A DNA stretch of 36,502 bases from Burkholderiales bacterium (GCA_020848075.1 JADLAV010000007.1:1-36502); one strand, 5' to 3'; positions 9,714 to 17,442 are shown, counted from the stretch's first letter. A program made the numbers and translations. The notes: generated by a model from the sequence alone, not told the origin.

Positions 9714-9778
9714 GACCACGGCCCGGCGGCGAGGCGCGCAGCCGGGCCGCGTCGAGCGCTCGCCCGCCGCCGGCATCT

Positions 9779-9818
9779 GCCGTCGCGATGGGGCTTTTGC
9801 CGTCGCGATGAGCCTTTT
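9779..9818. repeat. Two 20-bp tandem repeats upstream of ilvE
   Basis: GCCGTCGCGATGGGGCTTTT (9779-9798) is followed directly by GCCGTCGCGATGAGCCTTTT (9799-9818), with two mismatches. The pair lies between the glnE stop and the probable ilvE promoter. It could be a simple duplication or a pair of protein-binding sites. Confidence 0.6.
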
Positions 9819-9852
9819 CGCGCAGGCAGGCCGGAATGCGTTCGAATTCCAG

Positions 9853-9858
9853 TAGAAT
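9853..9858 (+). promoter_or_regulatory. Candidate -10 element for ilvE
   Basis: TAGAAT lies 38 bp before the ilvE ATG in an AT-richer stretch of otherwise GC-rich sequence. The hexamer 17 bp upstream (GCCGGA) is a poor -35, so this is a tentative promoter. The ribosome binding site AAGGGAG is at 9881-9887. Confidence 0.4.
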
Positions 9859-9896
9859 TTCCGGTAACGGCGATTCGGGCAAGGGAGCGAACCCAC

Positions 9897-10844
9897 ATGT
9901 CAATGTCAGACCGGGACGGCCAGATCTGGTACAACGGCAAGCTCGTGCCCTGGCGCGACGCCAACACGCACGTCCTCACCCACTCGCTCCACTACGGGCT
10001 CGCGGTCTTCGAGGGACTGCGTGCATACAAGACTCGCGACGGCACTGCGATCTTCCGGTTGCAGGAGCACACCGACCGCCTGTTCAACTCCGCGCACATC
10101 TACCGGATGAAGATCCCGTACAGCAAGGCGGAGCTCATGGAAGCGCAGAAGGAGGCGGTGCGCGCGAACCGGCTCGAGGAATGCTACATCCGTCCGATCG
10201 CCTTCTACGGCTCGGAGAAGATCGGCGTCTCGCCGAAGGGCGCCCGCGTGCACGTGGCGATCGCCGCGTGGCCGTGGGGCGCGTACCTCGGCGCCGAAGG
10301 CCTCGAGAAGGGCATCCGGGTGAAGACGTCGTCGTTCGCGCGCCACCACGTGAACGTCTCGATGTGCCGCGCGAAGTACTCGGGCACGTACGCGAACTCG
10401 ATCTTGGCGAACCTCGAGGCGACCGAGCACGGCTATGACGAGGGGCTGCTCCTCGACGTGGAGGGGTTCGTCGCCGAGGGCGCGGGCGAGAACCTCTTCG
10501 TGGTCAAGGACGGCTGCGTCTACGAGCCGGAGATCGCCTCGGCGCTCACCGGCATCACGCGGTCCACGGTGCACACGCTCGTGCGCGAGGCGCTCGGCCA
10601 GGAGGTCATCACCAGGCGCCTCACGCGCGACGACATCTACATCGCCGACGAGGCATTCTTCACCGGCACCGCCGCCGAGGTCACGCCGATCCGGGAGCTC
10701 GACGGCCGCGCGATCGGCATCGGCAAGCGCGGTCCGGTCACCGCCAAGCTGCAGAAGGCATTCTTCGACGTGGTGAGTGGCCGGAACGCGAAGCACAAGG
10801 CCTGGCTCGCGCCGGTGTACCCCGGCAAGAAGAAGGCGAAATAG
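9897..10844 (+). CDS. ilvE: Branched-chain amino acid aminotransferase
   Basis: A 315-residue fold-type IV PLP enzyme. Residues near 158 (CRAKYSGTYANS) carry the PLP lysine, EGAGENLFVV carries the conserved glutamate, and HYGLAVFEGLRAY and FFTGTAAEVTPI are hallmark BCAT segments. It interconverts leucine, isoleucine and valine with their 2-oxo acids. The ATG at 9897 has AAGGGAG ten nt upstream; an in-frame ATG two codons later is an alternative. The zinc-finger gene starts 13 nt after its stop, so the two and waaF probably share a transcript. Confidence 0.96.
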   Translation: MSMSDRDGQIWYNGKLVPWRDANTHVLTHSLHYGLAVFEGLRAYKTRDGTAIFRLQEHTDRLFNSAHIYRMKIPYSKAELMEAQKEAVRANRLEECYIRPIAFYGSEKIGVSPKGARVHVAIAAWPWGAYLGAEGLEKGIRVKTSSFARHHVNVSMCRAKYSGTYANSILANLEATEHGYDEGLLLDVEGFVAEGAGENLFVVKDGCVYEPEIASALTGITRSTVHTLVREALGQEVITRRLTRDDIYIADEAFFTGTAAEVTPIRELDGRAIGIGKRGPVTAKLQKAFFDVVSGRNAKHKAWLAPVYPGKKKAK

Positions 10845-10857
10845 GAGCGCGCGAAGC

Positions 10858-11055
10858 ATGGCCGCCACGGCACGAACGGAGCACCGGGTCGAGGTCGGCG
10901 ACGCCGACCTGCCGCTGCGTTGCCCGACGCCCCGGACGCCAGTCTGGTGCTCCCACCCGCGCGTCTTCCTCGACGTGGCGCGCGCTGGCGAGGTGCGCTG
11001 CCCATACTGCGGCACCATGTACGTCTACCGGGGCAAAGCCTCGACAGGGCACTGA
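10858..11055 (+). CDS. Small zinc-finger domain protein (zf-CHCC family)
   Basis: A 65-residue protein with a zf-CHCC pattern: CSHPRVFL supplies Cys and His, and CPYCGTMY supplies the C-P-x-C knuckle. This family is the bacterial relative of mitochondrial complex I subunit NDUFS6 and often sits between ilvE and waaF in betaproteobacteria. Its bacterial role is not established. A TAGGAG ribosome binding site overlaps the ilvE stop codon, and its own TGA overlaps the waaF ATG by one base (TGATG), so translation is likely coupled. Confidence 0.9.
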   Translation: MAATARTEHRVEVGDADLPLRCPTPRTPVWCSHPRVFLDVARAGEVRCPYCGTMYVYRGKASTGH

Positions 11056-12098
11056 TGCCCCGAGTCCTCGTCGTCGCTCCGAGCTGGATCGGGGACACAC
11101 TGCTCGCGCAGCCCCTGCTCGCGCGCCTGCGGGAGAAGCTGCCGGGGCTCGTGCTCGACGCGCTCGCGCCGCCGTGGACCGCGCCGGTGCTCGCGCGCAT
11201 GCCCGAGGTCGATGCGGTCATCGAGTCGCCGTTCGACCACGGCGAGCTGAAGCTGCGCGCGCGCTGGCAGCTCGCGCGCGAGGTACGCGCGCGCGGCTAT
11301 GACCAGGCGATCGTCCTGCCCAACAGCCTGAAGTCGGCGCTCGTCCCGTGGTTCGCGGGCGTTCCCCGCCGAATCGGATTCGTCGGCGAATCGCGATACG
11401 GCGTGCTGAACGTGCGTCACGCGCTCGACGCCAAGGCCCTGCCGCTCATGGCCGAGCGCTATGCACAGCTCGCGGAAGCGCCCGGCGCCCCGCCGATGCG
11501 ACCCCTCGCTCCCGTGCGGCTGGAAGTCGACGAGGCCAACCTGCTGATCACCGTGGCTCGGCTCGGGCTGGACCGCTCGCGCCCGGTGGCCGTCCTGTGC
11601 CCGGGCGCCGAATACGGGCCAGCCAAGCGCTGGCCGGCCGCGCACTTCGCCGCGCTCGCCTGTGCGCTCGACGAGCGCGGAACTGCCGCGTGGCTGATCG
11701 GGTCCGCCAAGGACCGTCCGATCGGCGAGGAGATCGCCGAGCGTTCCCGGGGCGCGGCCCTGAATCTCTGCGGGCGCACCGATCTCGGCGCCGCGATCGA
11801 CCTGACGTCGGTCGCGAGCGTCGTCGTCAGCAACGACTCCGGGCTGATGCACGTCGCCGCCGCACTCGGCCGGCCGCTCGTCGCGCTCTACGGCTCGTCG
11901 AGTCCGGAACACACGCCGCCGCTCGATCCCGCGGCGCGCATCCTGCGGATCGACATCGAGTGCAGTCCGTGCTTCGCCCGCGAGTGCCCGCTCGGCCACT
12001 TCCGCTGCATGAACGAGCTCACTCCGCAGATGGTGCTGTCGGCGCTGGAATCGTTCACGCGGACTCCGCGCACCTCGCGCGACGAGCGCGCACGCTGA
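11055..12098 (+). CDS. waaF: ADP-heptose:LPS heptosyltransferase II
   Basis: A 347-residue GT9-family glycosyltransferase. It begins with the ILVVAPSWIGDTLLAQP-like motif (VLVVAPSWIGDTLLAQP), has LCPGAEYGPAKRWPAAHFA in the middle, and VSNDSGLMHVAAALGRPLVALYGSSSP for ADP-heptose binding near the C-terminus, followed by the cysteine-bearing CFARECPLGHFRCM segment seen in WaaF. It adds the second heptose to the LPS inner core at the cytoplasmic membrane. The substrate pathway is represented here by the gmhA-like gene and hldE2. It starts one base inside the preceding stop codon. A strong hairpin lies downstream at 12155-12179. Confidence 0.95.
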   Translation: MPRVLVVAPSWIGDTLLAQPLLARLREKLPGLVLDALAPPWTAPVLARMPEVDAVIESPFDHGELKLRARWQLAREVRARGYDQAIVLPNSLKSALVPWFAGVPRRIGFVGESRYGVLNVRHALDAKALPLMAERYAQLAEAPGAPPMRPLAPVRLEVDEANLLITVARLGLDRSRPVAVLCPGAEYGPAKRWPAAHFAALACALDERGTAAWLIGSAKDRPIGEEIAERSRGAALNLCGRTDLGAAIDLTSVASVVVSNDSGLMHVAAALGRPLVALYGSSSPEHTPPLDPAARILRIDIECSPCFARECPLGHFRCMNELTPQMVLSALESFTRTPRTSRDERAR

Positions 12099-12154
12099 GC
12101 CTTCCCCCGGGACGCCGGGCCGCCTCCGATCGTCAACCAGCTCGCGTGCTGCCT

Positions 12155-12179
12155 CTCCGCGGCGAGGCTCGCCGCGGAG
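12155..12179. terminator. Bidirectional hairpin between convergent waaF and the PPTase-acyltransferase gene
   Basis: A perfect 11-bp stem, CTCCGCGGCGA (12155-12165) with TCGCCGCGGAG (12169-12179), and a 3-nt loop. It is placed between two convergent stop codons. No T-run follows on either strand. Confidence 0.55.
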
Positions 12180-12180
12180 T

Positions 12181-13422
12181 TCAGCCCGGCGGCCTGCCCG
12201 CCTTCCTTTCCGGCCACGGCTTCCATCGCCGGTGCACCCACCACCACTGCTCGGGGTGGCGCAGGATCATCCGCTCGAGGCTGGCATTGAAGAGCCGCGT
12301 GTTGCGGCGGATCTCCTCGCCGGCGTTCTCGCACTGCACGAGCTCGAGCGGCGCCTCGAACCGCAGCACGTGCCGGCCGTCGGGCTCACGCCAGCTGGCG
12401 CCGGGAATGACCGGCGCGCCGGACGCCTGCGCGATGAGGGCGACGCTACGAAACGTGCCGGCCGCATGGCCGAAGAAGTCGACGCGCACGCCGTCCTTCG
12501 GACCAGCGTGCTGATCGAACGGAAATACGACGACATCGCCGGCCGCGAGGCGCTCCAGAATCGCATCCAGCGATCCGCTCTTCGGCAGGACGCCGAAGCC
12601 GGCAGCGCGGAACCGCCGGATGATGATCGCGTCCAGCCACTGCGGCTTGAACGGACGGCGCACGAAGTAGAACTTGCCGCGCGCCTGCGGAAAGCTCGCG
12701 ATTCCGGCCGCGGTCGCGACCTCGAAGTTGCCGAAGTGCCCGGTGACGATGATGACGCCCTTGCCCCGCGCGTGCTGGGCGACGATCGTCTCGAGGTTCT
12801 CCACGCGCGCCATCGCCGCGCGTCGCGCCGGCGAGAGCCACGGGAAGACCACGAACTCCCGGATGAGCCGCGCGAGGTGCGCATAGTGCGCCTGTGCGAG
12901 CCGCACGATCTCGGCGTCGGAGACGGTCTCGCCGAAGACGCGTCGCAGATTCTCGAGCACCACCCGGCGGCGCACCGGGAACAAGCGATAGAGGAGCTTG
13001 CCCGTCCACGGCACTTCGGTGCACGCCAGTTCGGCGAGCGCCACCGCCGACGCGCTCGCACGATCGTGCGTGAGCGAGAGCGCGATCGCGCCGATCCGGT
13101 GCCGGTCGAGCGCTTCGCGCGCCGCAGGCGAGCATTCGATCCGCGGCGCACCGTAGCTGTCCCGCGCCACCGAGAAGTCGGCGGGCGCGAGCGCGCCGAG
13201 CGCGGTCTCGCGCGGAAAGAGCTTGAGGCAGGCTTCCTTCGCCGCGAAGCGCGCGGCGAGGCTGGCGGCCCGGCCCGCGCGGCTCCCGCTGTCGGCGAGC
13301 TCCGCGGCGGAGAAGATCCTGCCCAGGTCCGCGGGCGGCGTGTCGGCGAGCAAGCGCTCGATGCGCCCGATCTCGACCGTGTCGATGCCGCAGCGTGCCG
13401 GCGGTGCGGCGCCCCCGGCCAT
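12181..13422 (-). CDS. Fusion protein: AcpS-type phosphopantetheinyl transferase + LpxL-type acyltransferase
   Basis: One uninterrupted 413-residue reading frame with two domains. Residues about 10-132 look like holo-ACP synthase: CGIDTVEIGRIERLL with the metal-binding Asp14, RIFSAAEL, and ARFAAKEACLKLF with Glu63. Residues about 136-410 look like a lipid A lauroyl/myristoyl acyltransferase: the H-x4-E catalytic pair in GHFGNFE (His229, Glu234), VVFPFDQHAGPKDGVRVDFFG, and the C-terminal HPEQWWWVHRRWK. The first domain would add phosphopantetheine to the cluster's carrier protein. The second would transfer a fatty acyl chain to a lipid acceptor at the inner membrane. I chose the ATG at 13422; an in-frame TTG at 13443 would add seven residues. 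It is last in the cluster, separated from KS-beta by a 140-bp stretch with repeats and a probable terminator, so it may have its own promoter. Confidence 0.88.
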   Translation of the reverse strand: MAGGAAPPARCGIDTVEIGRIERLLADTPPADLGRIFSAAELADSGSRAGRAASLAARFAAKEACLKLFPRETALGALAPADFSVARDSYGAPRIECSPAAREALDRHRIGAIALSLTHDRASASAVALAELACTEVPWTGKLLYRLFPVRRRVVLENLRRVFGETVSDAEIVRLAQAHYAHLARLIREFVVFPWLSPARRAAMARVENLETIVAQHARGKGVIIVTGHFGNFEVATAAGIASFPQARGKFYFVRRPFKPQWLDAIIIRRFRAAGFGVLPKSGSLDAILERLAAGDVVVFPFDQHAGPKDGVRVDFFGHAAGTFRSVALIAQASGAPVIPGASWREPDGRHVLRFEAPLELVQCENAGEEIRRNTRLFNASLERMILRHPEQWWWVHRRWKPWPERKAGRPPG

Positions 13423-13434
13423 CAGCTCGACAGT

Positions 13435-13514
13435 GCGATGCAAAACGCGAAAATGGGTGTGCGCAAAACCACGCGACAGCCGTCGCTTCGAGGGGAATTC
13501 GCGTTTTGCATCGC
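13435..13514. repeat. Short element bounded by 17-bp perfect inverted repeats
   Basis: GCGATGCAAAACGCGAA (13435-13451) is the exact reverse complement of 13498-13514, with a 46-bp spacer containing a further small stem (GCGAC 13473-13477 with GTCGC 13482-13486). It sits between KS-beta and the fusion gene, immediately upstream of the fusion gene's start. It looks like a dispersed intergenic repeat or the footprint of a miniature element. Part of it would be transcribed as the 5' leader of the fusion gene. Confidence 0.6.
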
Positions 13515-13529
13515 TGGAATTGGGGATTC

Positions 13530-13551
13530 AAAAGGGGGTGTGGCCCCTTTT
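13530..13551. terminator. Probable terminator after the KS-beta gene
   Basis: AAAAGGGG (13530-13537) pairs with CCCCTTTT (13544-13551) around a 6-nt loop, 11 nt past the KS-beta stop codon. The A-run/T-run arms give a U-rich 3' arm on either strand, the usual form of a bidirectional intrinsic terminator. It separates the ketosynthase transcript from the downstream fusion gene. Confidence 0.6.
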
Positions 13552-13562
13552 CCATCAACCTG

Positions 13563-14837
13563 CTAAGCGCGCACGAGCAGTGCGGCGTTCGTTCCGCCGA
13601 AGCCCCGGGAGAGCACGAGCGCCACTTCGCTCGTGGGCGCCCGGGCCTCCGACGAGACCGGGAAGTCCCCGAGCGCCGGATCGAGCCGCTCGAGCGTCGC
13701 CACGCCCGGGACGACGCGTTCGCGCAGGGCGCGGAGCGCGAGCACCGTCTCGATGGTGCCGGACGCGGCAATGAGGTGCCCGAACGCCCACTTGAAGCCG
13801 GTGACGGGGGGCGGCGCGGCGCCGAACACGGCGCGGATGCCCGCCGCCTCGGACGCGTCCGACTGCCGCGTGCCGTTCGCGTGGCCCACGATCATCCCGA
13901 CGTCGGCCGCACGGATGCCCGCATCGTCGAGGGCGGCCGCGATCGCGCGCGCAAGGCCGTCGCCGTCGTCGCGGATCGGCAGCAGACCCTGCGCCTCCGA
14001 GGCATAGCCGCTGCCGAGAATCGCGCCCTGCACCGTCGCGCCGCGCGCGGCTGCCGCCGCTTCGGTCTCGAGCACCAGCGCCGCGGCGCCCTCGCCAAAG
14101 AGGCTGCCGCTGCGCGCGACATCGTAGGGCCGCAACACCTCGCCGCCGAGCAGCCCGAGCTGATGGTAGTAGAGGACCATCTGCGGCTCGATCGGCGCGT
14201 CGTGCCCCACTGCGACCGCGCGGTCGGCTTCCCCGGCACGAAGACCCTCGACCGCTTCGATCAGCGCGAGCGTCCCGCTCACGCTGTGGTTCGTCACGCA
14301 CGCGTTCGGTCCCTTCAGCGTATGCCGGATGCCGATGTGGCAGAGGACGTTGTTCGGCAGCGTGCGCAGCAGCCACATGGGGTTGACCGTATCGCCAAGC
14401 TCGCGGCCGAACGCCTCGATGCTCTCGCCGGCGCTCGTGAGGAGCGGAAAGAAGTCGTACTGGCTCGCGTAGCAGCCCCCGCCGGCGCCGACGTAGACGC
14501 CGGTGCCGTCGTTGAACGCCGTGGCCGCAGCCTCGTCCAGCCGCTCGCGGTGCGCGGGGAGCCCCGCATCCTCGATCGCCCGGTCGGCCGCATACAGGCC
14601 GAAGACGTCGGAGCGGCGGATGAGCTTGTGGAGCTTGCGGTCCGTGACGAGCTTGAAGGGCTCGAGGCCGGCGATCTCGCCCGCCACCCGCGCCGGCCAG
14701 CGCGCGGCGTCCCATTGCGTAATCGGCCCGATCGCGCTGCGCCCAGCGCGAACGGCGTCCCAGATCTCGGCCGGGCTCTGGCCCGCCGCGCACAGCGCGC
14801 CGCAGCCGGTCACCACGATCTTCGCCGCCGCGGCCAT
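13563..14837 (-). CDS. Ketosynthase-like protein lacking the active-site cysteine (KS-beta / chain-length-factor-like)
   Basis: A 424-residue thiolase-fold ketosynthase homologue. In ungapped alignment with the neighbouring KS, the nucleophile position is Ser185 (VTNHSVSG) instead of Cys, whereas His319 (VGHANGT), Lys349 and His354 (FKWAFGHLIAASG) are kept. This is the pattern of KS-beta or chain-length-factor subunits, which pair with an active KS to shape the chain-length tunnel; decarboxylase-type KS variants are another possibility. The ATG overlaps the stop of the active KS by one base (TGATG), which fits equimolar synthesis of a heterodimer. A terminator-like hairpin follows at 13530-13551. 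A specialised FabF with an unusual nucleophile cannot be ruled out. Confidence 0.88.
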   Translation of the reverse strand: MAAAAKIVVTGCGALCAAGQSPAEIWDAVRAGRSAIGPITQWDAARWPARVAGEIAGLEPFKLVTDRKLHKLIRRSDVFGLYAADRAIEDAGLPAHRERLDEAAATAFNDGTGVYVGAGGGCYASQYDFFPLLTSAGESIEAFGRELGDTVNPMWLLRTLPNNVLCHIGIRHTLKGPNACVTNHSVSGTLALIEAVEGLRAGEADRAVAVGHDAPIEPQMVLYYHQLGLLGGEVLRPYDVARSGSLFGEGAAALVLETEAAAAARGATVQGAILGSGYASEAQGLLPIRDDGDGLARAIAAALDDAGIRAADVGMIVGHANGTRQSDASEAAGIRAVFGAAPPPVTGFKWAFGHLIAASGTIETVLALRALRERVVPGVATLERLDPALGDFPVSSEARAPTSEVALVLSRGFGGTNAALLVRA

Positions 14838-16129
14838 CAGCGCACCTCCTCGGGGTTGCGCAGCACGAGGCAGCTGTTCGAGCCGCCGAAGCCGAGCGAG
14901 TTGGACATCGCGAGCCGCACGCGCCGCTGCCGCGGGACCTCCCGCACGATGTCGAGGTCACAGTCCGGATCGAGCTCGCGCAGGTTCGCGTTGACCGGCA
15001 GCCGGCCATGATGAATGGCGAGCGCGCAGACCGCCGCCTCCACCGCGCCGGCGGCGGCGATCAAGTGGCCCATCACGCTCTTGGTCGAGCTCACCGCCAC
15101 CTGCTTCACTCGCGCGCCGAACACGGCCCGGGCCGCGGCTGACTCGCTGCGGTCGTTCATCGGGGTCGAGGTGCCGTGTGCGTTCAGGTAGTCCACTTCC
15201 TCCGTCGTGGCGCCGGCGCTCGCGAGCGCCTGGCGCATCGCCTGGATCGGACCGTCGCCCGACGGGTGCGAATCGGTGATGCGGTAGCTCGAGAGCGAAT
15301 TGCCGTCGCCCGCCAGCTCGGCGTAGATGCGCGCCCCGCGGCGGCGCGCCGACGCCCACTCCTCGAGCACCACGAAGCCGGCGCCCTCGCCGAGGACGAA
15401 GCCGTTGCGCGTCGCGTCGAACGGTCGGCTCGCGCGCTCCGGCGCATCGTTGTCGGGCGACACCGCGTTCAGCAGGCAGAAGCCGGCGAGCCCGATGGGC
15501 GTGATCATCGAGTCGAATCCGCCGGCGAGCACCCAGTCGCATACGCCCCGCCGCACGAGCTTCATCGCCGTGCCGACCGCCTGACCGCCCGATGCGCAGG
15601 CGGTGTGGACCGAGGTCGCGTATCCCCCAATGCCGTAGCGCTTGAGGAGCAGCGACGCCCCCGCAGCCGACTGGCTGCGGCAAAACACCATCGGGTCGCG
15701 CGCGATGTCGTCGGTGAGCAGACGCTCTGTGTCGAGCGTGCCCTCGGCGCCCGAGTGCCGGTGCAGCGCCACGAGTTCCGCGAACTCCACACCCATCATC
15801 CCGGTGCCAACCGCGCAGCCCCAGCGCGAGCGCGTCGCGGGCGTCGGCCGGATGCCGGCGTCGCGCATCGCCTCGTCGGCGGCCGCGAGGGCAAAGCGAT
15901 GGGAGCGATTCGCGGACTTGAGCACCCGGCGATCGTCGATCGCGTCGAGATGGGCGGTGCCCTTCACCTCGGCGGCGATGCGCACCGGGAAGCCGCTCGC
16001 GTCGAACAGGCTGATGGCGGACACGCCGCTCCGGCCCGCCAGCAGCGCTTGCCAGGTGGCCGCGACGTCGCTCCCCACCGGCGTGACGAGCCCCAGTCCG
16101 GTCACCGCGACCCTGCGCTCGCCCGCCAT
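14837..16129 (-). CDS. Beta-ketoacyl-ACP synthase (FabF-like, KS-alpha)
   Basis: A 430-residue KAS II-type enzyme with a complete Cys-His-His set: Cys178 (SVHTACASGG), His318 (LNAHGTSTPMND), Lys350 and His355 (STKSVMGHLIAAAG), plus the C-terminal GFGGSNSCLVLR. It would condense malonyl-ACP with an acyl chain. Its start overlaps the dehydratase stop by one base and its stop overlaps the KS-beta start by one base, so DH, KS-alpha and KS-beta are likely translationally coupled. Together with KS-beta it resembles the KS/CLF pair of type II polyketide and aryl-polyene systems. It is clearly not the housekeeping fabF locus, because no fabD or fabH is nearby. Confidence 0.93.
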   Translation of the reverse strand: MAGERRVAVTGLGLVTPVGSDVAATWQALLAGRSGVSAISLFDASGFPVRIAAEVKGTAHLDAIDDRRVLKSANRSHRFALAAADEAMRDAGIRPTPATRSRWGCAVGTGMMGVEFAELVALHRHSGAEGTLDTERLLTDDIARDPMVFCRSQSAAGASLLLKRYGIGGYATSVHTACASGGQAVGTAMKLVRRGVCDWVLAGGFDSMITPIGLAGFCLLNAVSPDNDAPERASRPFDATRNGFVLGEGAGFVVLEEWASARRRGARIYAELAGDGNSLSSYRITDSHPSGDGPIQAMRQALASAGATTEEVDYLNAHGTSTPMNDRSESAAARAVFGARVKQVAVSSTKSVMGHLIAAAGAVEAAVCALAIHHGRLPVNANLRELDPDCDLDIVREVPRQRRVRLAMSNSLGFGGSNSCLVLRNPEEVR

Positions 16130-16995
16130 CACGCGCTCCGCACGGCGGCGAGCGCGGCGGCGCCCACCGGCAGGATCTCGGCGCGCGCGGTCGCGACGGT
16201 CGCCCCCTCCACCTGCGCGGTGAGCTTCACCGTCGCCGCGTCCGAGCCGGAGGCAGCGAGAGCGGCGCGCAGCGCGACGCGCTGCCCGGGCAGGATCCAC
16301 GCGCGCACCTTCACGTCGCGCACGCACGCGAGCGTGAGCTCGCGCCCCGCCCGCCACGATGCGGCGCCGCGGGCGAGCTCGAGCGCAAGCGTTGTCTGCG
16401 CGTCGAGCAGCAGCGTCGCCGGGAAGACCGGCCGCCGCGGGAAGTGATCGCCGAAGAACGGGGCGCTCGCCGGAACCTCGAGCGTTGCCTGCAGCCATTC
16501 GCCGGCGACGCCACCCGCGGGGATGACCTCGAGTGCGGGCACCCCCGGGAATCGATCGACCGTGGCGCCTGCCCCGCGCAGCACCGCGAAATCGGCGCGC
16601 ATCGCGTCGGGCGCGTCGAAGTCGTCCTGCGGCAGCATTGGCCCGAGGCAGCGCTCGAGCCCCAGGATGCGCGCGCCGCCCACGCTCGCCCAGCCACCGT
16701 ACGCGACCCCGTCGGCGTCGCAGTTCTCGATCTCCACCGCGAGCTCGAGCGTGTCGCCCGGGGCGACCGCGCCCAGGAATCGCGTTTCACCGGCGAGCGC
16801 CGCAACCGGACGGCGGCCGAAGTCGACGTTCGCCATCGCGACCCAGGCGGCGAGCTGCCCGACCGCCTCGGCAACGAGGGCGGGCGGGAAGCGCCCGACG
16901 CGGGCCGGGACGCGAAAACGCCCCGCTGCCCGCTTCGCCGGCTCGAAAGCCGTGATCCGGTCGACGAAGGAAAACGCGCTGAACCGCGCGGCCAT
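16129..16995 (-). CDS. Double-hotdog 3-hydroxyacyl-ACP dehydratase-like protein
   Basis: A 288-residue protein made of two hotdog folds in tandem, where FabA and FabZ have one. The C-terminal half carries a FabZ-like active-site run, PFFGDHFPRRPVFPATLLLDAQ, with His184 and Asp198 in the positions of the FabA/FabZ His and Asp/Glu. The N-terminal half has FSFVDRITAFEP and an LVAEAVGQLA helix with Glu43 but no matching histidine. It would dehydrate 3-hydroxyacyl-ACP intermediates. The fused arrangement may replace the two separate dehydratase-like genes of aryl polyene clusters. It begins 12 nt after the ACP stop and ends overlapping the KS-alpha start. Confidence 0.85.
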   Translation of the reverse strand: MAARFSAFSFVDRITAFEPAKRAAGRFRVPARVGRFPPALVAEAVGQLAAWVAMANVDFGRRPVAALAGETRFLGAVAPGDTLELAVEIENCDADGVAYGGWASVGGARILGLERCLGPMLPQDDFDAPDAMRADFAVLRGAGATVDRFPGVPALEVIPAGGVAGEWLQATLEVPASAPFFGDHFPRRPVFPATLLLDAQTTLALELARGAASWRAGRELTLACVRDVKVRAWILPGQRVALRAALAASGSDAATVKLTAQVEGATVATARAEILPVGAAALAAVRSA

Positions 16996-17007
16996 CGATT
17001 TCCGCGC

Positions 17008-17436
17008 TCAGCCGCCGGCCTGCGCCGCGCGCTGCGCGCGGACCACCAGCTTGCAGAAGGTCTCGGGCGTGAAGAGGCGCGGGATGTCGGCGACTCTCAT
17101 CGGCGTCTTGAACCGCTCGGGCGGCACCTCGCTCAGATACTCGCGGAGCTGCTTCACGCCGACCTCGGTGACGATGCCCTTCTGCTCGAACTCCGCCTCC
17201 GGCAGGTCGCCGCGCGCGTCCTCGACGATCTTGCCCCGCGGGATCTTGATCTTGAAGGCCCGCTCGAGGCGGAACACCATGTCGAGGAAGTCGATCGATT
17301 CGGCGTCCAGCCCCTCGATGAGCGAGACGTCGAGCTTGATCTGGTCGACGTCGCATCCGAGCGCGTCGGCCATCGTCTCGGCGACGGTCGGAAACACCGC
17401 CATGATTTCCTGTTTCGTGATTTCCGCTGGTGCCAT
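17008..17436 (-). CDS. Acyl carrier protein with a long C-terminal extension
   Basis: A 142-residue protein; typical ACPs are about 80. Residues about 8-80 form the carrier domain, with phosphopantetheine attachment at Ser47 in GLDAESIDFLDMVF and the acidic helix II that follows. Residues about 80-142 are an extra region (LPEAEF, LREYLSEVPPERF, RLFTPETFCKLVVRAQ) whose fold and job I cannot name; it could be a docking element. The gene sits between fabG (6 nt after its stop) and the dehydratase, as expected for the carrier on which the chain is built. The PPTase domain of the fusion protein downstream is its natural activator. Confidence 0.88.
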   Translation of the reverse strand: MAPAEITKQEIMAVFPTVAETMADALGCDVDQIKLDVSLIEGLDAESIDFLDMVFRLERAFKIKIPRGKIVEDARGDLPEAEFEQKGIVTEVGVKQLREYLSEVPPERFKTPMRVADIPRLFTPETFCKLVVRAQRAAQAGG

Positions 17437-17442
17437 GTTGGC

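Noticed and set aside
14504-14530. Possible loss of the first catalytic His in KS-beta
   Set aside because: A gapped reading put Asn at the position, but the ungapped alignment places His319 opposite KS-alpha His318; only the Cys is changed.
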